From Rhodospirillales bacterium (GTDB taxonomy: Bacteria; Pseudomonadota; Alphaproteobacteria; Rhodospirillales; Casp-alpha2), in NCBI GenBank assembly GCA_018664265.1, contig JABJOR010000368.1, positions 1 through 7,805 of the forward strand: DNA of 7,805 nucleotides, written 5' to 3'. Below the pieces are notes generated by a model. That model had not been told where the DNA came from. It made no database searches and was given only the letters and a program-made list of their open reading frames with translations. This document shows, piece by piece, positions 4,376-7,805 of the stretch (its first letter is position 1; the number at the start of each line of letters is the position of its first letter). Both the position numbers and the translations under genes were made by a program.

Positions 4376-5776
4376 TCAGATGATGCCTCGGGCACGACCT
4401 TCTTCTTCCTCAGCCGCAGCAACCTCAGATTCGTCGAGGTAACGGTCGTGGAATTCAGAAAGATCAAGACCAGCAAGTTCTATACGTTCAGGAATGCGGA
4501 GCAGTCCCATGCCATTGAGAATCTTCGAGACGATGTACGCCGGGACGAAACCAAGGACGAAGAACATGATGATGGCACCAATGAACTGACCCAACGGGTT
4601 AATTGCTGCATAACCTTCGGTGAAAGATGAAGGATAGCCCCAAAGCATGAAGCCAGCTGCAACAACACCGAAGAACCCACCGTAACCATGAACGGCAACA
4701 GCACCAACAGCATCATCAATTTTGAACTTGCGTTCGACCCAGAAGTGCATCTTGTAAACAACGATAACACCAAGAGCGGCAATAAACATAGCCTGAATTG
4801 GATGGTATAAATCGTTACCGGAAGACGCAGCAATAACACCGGCCAAACCACCGGAATAGGTCCAGAAAGCATCACCCTTTGAAATCAGGTAAGCCATCAT
4901 CAAACCACCGGACAGTGACATCAGGAAGTTAAAGGTAATTGCTGATGTGGTTGTCGGGGTGAGATAAATATTGGTGGTTGAGAAGAACGAGCCTTCCATA
5001 CCAGCCATTGCACCAACATCCAATATGGGGATATTACAAGCAACATAGAAGCCCCAGAAACCTGTATAGATCAGGAACAGTCCAACTGTTACCAACCATG
5101 GGTTATGTGGAACGATGTTACGGGGTGTGCCGTCGGCTGCAAACTTACCAATACGTGGTCCGAGAACGACCAGAACACCAAGGGCAAAACCACCGGCAAT
5201 AGCGTGGATAACACCAGATGCATAGGCATCGTGGTAACCAAGTACACGGACCATCCAGCCATCAGGAGACCAGCCCCATGCAGCATCGATAATCCAGGTG
5301 AATGAACCAATAACAACGGCCAAAATCCAGAATGCACCAGAACGAATACGTTCGATAACAGCACCTGATACAATTGAAGCGGCAGTCCATGAGAACAGCA
5401 GGAACGCAGCCCAGAACACACCATTAATGTGTGACCAGTAGCCATCACCCTCACTGTTCAGCGTAGCACCCATAAGTGGGCTCCACGGCTGTGACCAGTT
5501 ATTCTCCAGGCCATAAGGCATTGCGTCAGCACCGATAATTCCGGGGATACCGTTGATCCAACCAAAATAAATATACCAACCAAAATAAAAGAAAGTCACG
5601 GTGACAAGTGGTATCACCATAGTGTTTTTCATAAGTGTGTGCATCATGTTCTTACGACGAGATGCCCCTACTTCATACATGCAAAATCCAACATGAATAA
5701 GGAACATGAAAACAACCGTGATCCAGTAATAAACCTCGGTAAATATTGTCGTGAGAGCATATAATTGATCTTCCAT
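4376..5776 (-). CDS. amt: ammonium transporter, Amt family
   Basis: This 466-residue inner-membrane channel takes up ammonium. It has about eleven hydrophobic segments and the family's key motifs: IVSGAVIER (135-143), Asp183 eight residues before the first pore histidine His191 (DAYASGVIH), and the second pore histidine His363 in AVHGYGG. The C-terminal tail contains GLDLSEFHDRY, similar to the GLDxSEHGE region through which PII proteins gate Amt, and ends in an acidic stretch (AAAEEEE). The segment GFWGFYVACN replaces the usual GWFGFNxGS, so the periplasmic serine of the recruitment site appears to be Cys. No signal peptide is evident. A long purine-rich ribosome-binding site (GGAGAGAGAGGAGA) precedes the ATG. 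No glnK adjoins; a small membrane protein follows instead. Confidence 0.94.
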   Translation of the reverse strand: MEDQLYALTTIFTEVYYWITVVFMFLIHVGFCMYEVGASRRKNMMHTLMKNTMVIPLVTVTFFYFGWYIYFGWINGIPGIIGADAMPYGLENNWSQPWSPLMGATLNSEGDGYWSHINGVFWAAFLLFSWTAASIVSGAVIERIRSGAFWILAVVIGSFTWIIDAAWGWSPDGWMVRVLGYHDAYASGVIHAIAGGFALGVLVVLGPRIGKFAADGTPRNIVPHNPWLVTVGLFLIYTGFWGFYVACNIPILDVGAMAGMEGSFFSTTNIYLTPTTTSAITFNFLMSLSGGLMMAYLISKGDAFWTYSGGLAGVIAASSGNDLYHPIQAMFIAALGVIVVYKMHFWVERKFKIDDAVGAVAVHGYGGFFGVVAAGFMLWGYPSSFTEGYAAINPLGQFIGAIIMFFVLGFVPAYIVSKILNGMGLLRIPERIELAGLDLSEFHDRYLDESEVAAAEEEEGRARGII

Positions 5777-5814
5777 GAAGGTCTCCTCTCTCTCCAGCTT
5801 AGAATTATTTAACG

Positions 5815-5855
5815 AGAGTGCTTCTACATACCATTATAGGTATTCAAAACACTCT
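5815..5855 (-). promoter_or_regulatory. candidate amt promoter within a nested dyad
   Basis: On the minus strand a perfect TATAAT (5838-5833) lies 57 bp before the amt ATG, without a recognisable -35, which suggests an activator-dependent promoter. The -10 is the spacer of an inverted repeat ATACC (5828-5832) / GGTAT (5839-5843). This sits inside a second one, AGAGTG (5815-5820) / CACTCT (5850-5855), on nearly the same centre. A dimeric regulator bound here would cover the core promoter. Confidence 0.45.
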
Positions 5856-5864
5856 ACTTACCAT

Positions 5865-5999
5865 CCCTAAAGTAGCCATAATGGCTATCTCTATTTTTTA
5901 TTGACGCAAAATATATTCATATTCTGCGGTGCAATGATTTTCTGCTCTATTGAAGAGATTGCCTATAGGGCAAAAGGGTTATTTTATACTACTTTAGGG
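5865..5999. repeat. pair of opposed 11-bp repeats (CTACTTTAGGG)
   Basis: CCCTAAAGTAG (5865-5875) and CTACTTTAGGG (5989-5999) are perfect reverse complements, 113 bp apart. The proximal copy is centred about 44 bp upstream of the inferred amt start, a normal activator position, and the distal one about 168 bp upstream. They may be two sites for one regulator. Confidence 0.5.
5873..5887. promoter_or_regulatory. 15-bp palindrome, possible operator
   Basis: TAGCCATAATGGCTA is a perfect 7+1+7 inverted repeat. It overlaps the proximal 11-bp repeat by 3 bp and is centred about 54 bp upstream of the inferred amt start. I do not know the cognate protein. Confidence 0.4.
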
Positions 6000-6045
6000 T
6001 TAAAATAGCACCAATATCAGCCCAATTTTAAGAGTATTTTGCCCT
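5967..6045. repeat. 9-bp inverted repeat AGGGCAAAA / TTTTGCCCT
   Basis: The arms lie at 5967-5975 and 6037-6045, and enclose the distal 11-bp repeat and further AT-rich dyads. It could pair in the 3' leader or read-through RNA of the response-regulator transcript, or mark paired protein sites. Neither can be decided here. Confidence 0.3.
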
Positions 6046-6145
6046 CTGGTGGGATACCACATAATCGTATTGCACTAAACATTGTTTCTTGGCATTAAAA
6101 TTTTGAGGGATTTCGGGAATCAAATAATCGATTCGGAGGAGTATT

Positions 6146-6829
6146 TTATGGAGTATGTGGCAATGATAAACCAAGAGAAGAAGCAATAATGACAGCTTGT
6201 GTCCGGTTTCGGGCATTCAATTTTTTTAGAACAGATTTAACATGAGCTTTGACTGTGTTTTCAAGTAAGCCCAGGTTTAAAGCTATTTGCTTATTCGGAT
6301 GCCCGTCCATCATCAAAACGAGGACATCAAATTGTCTGCGGGTCAGGTTGCCAAGAGGGTTATCCTGGCCATAGCGTTTTGTCGGGTGAACGCTGCTTTG
6401 TGGGATTTGCTCAATAAATGGCGTCGGTGGAACATAAACTTCACCGGATAGAATCAGGTTAATGGCAAGGTTAAGCGTTTTTACGCTGGATGATTTAAGA
6501 ATGTAGCCATTCGCGCCATTATTCATACAAGATCTGATTATATCAGTGCCATGATCCCTGCCAATAATAACGATCGGAATGTCGGATGACATTTTCGATA
6601 TACGTTTCAAAGCTTCAAAGTTCCCGCGCTTGGCCAATAACAAGTCCAGGATCAGAAGATCATATTGTTTATCCTGATTTTCAGAGTTTTCCTGATATTC
6701 CAATCCAATTGTCAAAGCTTTGGTGTCATGGCATGTAAAAACACTGGCGCGCAGGAACTGTTCTTTTAAAATTAATTCCAGGCCGCTACAAAAAAGTTTT
6801 TCTTCATCGGCTATCAAAAATTTATGCAC
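6146..6829 (-). CDS. LuxR/NarL-type response regulator
   Basis: The 227-residue product has a receiver domain (about 1-128) with the acidic pair Asp8-Glu9, the phosphoacceptor Asp62 (YDLLILDLLL) and Lys112 (GYILKSSS), then a linker and a LuxR-type helix-turn-helix (about 160-220; LTRRQFDVLVLMMDG, LLENTVKAHVKSVLKKL). The conserved Thr/Ser after strand 4 is Gly90 (IVIIGRD), which may alter the output switch, but phosphorylation remains possible. The start codon is GTG (6829-6827), with GGGG about 7 nt upstream inside the end of the aminotransferase gene, whose stop is 2 nt away, so the two are probably cotranscribed. No histidine kinase lies next to it. Its target is unknown; the dyad-rich region between it and amt is an obvious candidate. 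Confidence 0.92.
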   Translation of the reverse strand: MHKFLIADEEKLFCSGLELILKEQFLRASVFTCHDTKALTIGLEYQENSENQDKQYDLLILDLLLAKRGNFEALKRISKMSSDIPIVIIGRDHGTDIIRSCMNNGANGYILKSSSVKTLNLAINLILSGEVYVPPTPFIEQIPQSSVHPTKRYGQDNPLGNLTRRQFDVLVLMMDGHPNKQIALNLGLLENTVKAHVKSVLKKLNARNRTQAVIIASSLGLSLPHTP

Positions 6830-6831
6830 AT

Positions 6832-7805
6832 TTAACCCCGAAAATATTCAGTTAGTTTTGCGCTTGCGGCTTCAAGGACAGACTCTTTCTTACAAAAACA
6901 GAATCGCACGAAATACGATGGTTTCGTTTGCTGGTTTGAAGTTGTGCATCTGGGGCCATCATAAAAGGCACTCATGGGTAATGCAGTCACTCCAGCATGT
7001 TCTGTTATATGTTGGCAGAACTCTACATCATCGCCTTTAAATCCGGTAGTGCGAATATCTGCACTTAAAAAGTATGTTCCCTGGGTATCGAGAACACCAA
7101 AACCTGCATTTTTTAATCCGGTAGATAACAAATCACGTTTTTGTCGCATGTCTGATGCCAGGTTATCGAAATATGCATCAGTTTCTCCCAATCCGCTTGC
7201 AACACTGTATTGAACCATCGCAGGTGTTGTGAATGTAAGAAATTGATGGGCTTTACACAGGGCGGTATGCAAATGCGACGGAGCTGTTACGTACCCAACT
7301 TTCCAACCAGTCATGGAAAAGGTTTTGCCTGCTGAGCCAATTCGAATGCAGCGCTCCATCATGCCCGGCAAGCTCATTAACGGGATATGTTTGTGTTCGT
7401 CAAAAATGATATGCTCATATACTTCATCACATAGAGCATATGTATCGTAGTTTTGAGTCATTTCGGCAATCATGCTCAACTCATCATGGCTGTAGACTCT
7501 GGCTGCAGGATTGTGCGGGGAGTTTAATAAAATCAGCTTCGTTTTATCAGAGAATGCGGCCTCTAATGCTTCGCGTGTAAGTGTCCAGTCGGGTGGCATT
7601 AAACGAACTGTTTTTGGCACTCCCCCTGCCCTCAAAATCATTGGTATATAACTGTCATAAACCGGTTCTATTAAAACAACTTCATCGCCAGGATTGATAA
7701 GAGCAAGCAATGCACCGGCAAGAGCTTCAGTGGCTCCTGAGGTTACCAGCACATTCGTTTCCCAATCCACGTTCAGGTTATAAAAGCGTTTGTTATGCTC
7801 AGCAA
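6832..7805 (-). CDS. class I/II PLP-dependent aminotransferase (5' end missing)
   Basis: The frame is open to the window edge, so the N-terminal part (perhaps 60-80 of about 390 residues) lies outside; the GTG at 7770-7768 is an internal Val codon, not the start. Fold-type I landmarks are TSGATEALAGAL (cofactor phosphate-binding turn), NSPHNPAARV, CDEVYEH (Asp that contacts the pyridine nitrogen), GSAGKTFSMTGWKVGYV with the PLP lysine at codon 7326-7324, and YFVRFCFCK with the substrate carboxylate Arg. The SAGKTFSMTGWK type is common in kynurenine/glutamine- and methionine-type (YbdL-like) aminotransferases. The exact substrate cannot be assigned; a role in amino-nitrogen metabolism is likely. 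NPAARV replaces the more common NPTGxV. Confidence 0.9.
   Translation of the reverse strand, partial: AEHNKRFYNLNVDWETNVLVTSGATEALAGALLALINPGDEVVLIEPVYDSYIPMILRAGGVPKTVRLMPPDWTLTREALEAAFSDKTKLILLNSPHNPAARVYSHDELSMIAEMTQNYDTYALCDEVYEHIIFDEHKHIPLMSLPGMMERCIRIGSAGKTFSMTGWKVGYVTAPSHLHTALCKAHQFLTFTTPAMVQYSVASGLGETDAYFDNLASDMRQKRDLLSTGLKNAGFGVLDTQGTYFLSADIRTTGFKGDDVEFCQHITEHAGVTALPMSAFYDGPRCTTSNQQTKPSYFVRFCFCKKESVLEAASAKLTEYFRG

Larger units (their letters stand above)
5777..6145. other. 369-base regulatory region upstream of amt
   Basis: There is no credible gene here. The stretch is AT-rich and full of dyads: the nested repeat around the amt -10 box, a 15-bp palindrome, two opposed 11-bp repeats, and other inverted pairs such as TATTTTA (5980-5986) / TAAAATA (6001-6007). 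I looked for the sigma-54 pattern GG-N10-GC expected at many nitrogen promoters and did not find a convincing one. No intrinsic terminator follows the second response-regulator gene, so its transcript may read into amt. Confidence 0.6.

Noticed and set aside
4480..4875. 131-codon minus-strand open frame inside amt
   Set aside because: It lies in another frame of the amt gene and has a Leu/Ser-rich shadow composition; amt itself has full family motifs here.
5901..5990. Plus-strand promoter-like pieces TTGACG (5901-5906) and TATACT (5985-5990)
   Set aside because: They are far outside permitted spacing, and neither has a fitting partner hexamer.
5777..6145. Possible sigma-54 promoter for amt
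   Set aside because: I searched the minus strand for GG-N10-GC with TGGCAC/TTGC surroundings and found no acceptable match; the TATAAT box is better supported.
6148..6189. 13-codon plus-strand reading frame after a perfect GGAGGAG
   Set aside because: The ribosome-binding site and spacing look good, but no plus-strand promoter is convincing, and the frame is tiny and antisense to the end of the response-regulator gene. Likely chance.

Overview
The window looks like chromosomal DNA from a free-living, probably autotrophic Gram-negative bacterium. I favour Pseudomonadota, and possibly Alphaproteobacteria, because of the tRNA promoter with a TTGACC -35 box, the pair of two-domain LuxR-type response regulators and the style of the Amt transporter. 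That placement is an inference, not a match. Base composition is moderate to AT-rich by eye. No transposase, phage gene, CRISPR array or integrase is visible.

Layout. Bases 1-192 hold the 3' end of a plus-strand gene I do not recognise. Its stop codon touches the stop codon of the convergent minus-strand block. That block, read from right to left (2742 to 193), is a compact operon: a LuxR-type response regulator with a degenerate receiver domain, a GlpX-like class II fructose-1,6-bisphosphatase, and a phosphoribulokinase. The three genes are separated by 1 nt or overlap by 10 nt. The two enzymes belong to the regenerative half of the Calvin cycle, so this is a carbon-fixation operon with an unusual built-in regulator. 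RuBisCO is not in the window.

Upstream of it lies a 304-base gap (2743-3046). It contains a CRP/FNR-type palindrome, a strong plus-strand sigma-70-type promoter with an extended -10, and about 62 nt later a hairpin followed by eight T residues. No protein is encoded between promoter and terminator, so I propose a short small RNA at about 2987-3048. This is the most likely undescribed element in the window.

Next on the minus strand come a DUF445 membrane protein, a tRNA-His(GTG) gene with its own promoter, and an ammonium-transport unit consisting of amt and an 87-residue single-pass membrane protein, closed by a clear terminator. A 369-base regulatory region (5777-6145) lies in front of amt. 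It carries a -10 box inside a nested dyad, a 15-bp palindrome and two opposed copies of an 11-bp motif. To the right are a second LuxR-type response regulator, with its phosphoacceptor Asp intact, and the C-terminal part of a class I/II aminotransferase that runs off the window edge. These two genes are 2 nt apart and probably cotranscribed.

Taken together, the window joins carbon-fixation genes (PRK, FBPase) with nitrogen genes (ammonium uptake, aminotransferase), each group next to a LuxR-family regulator. It also has one candidate small RNA whose promoter may respond to a CRP/FNR-family protein.
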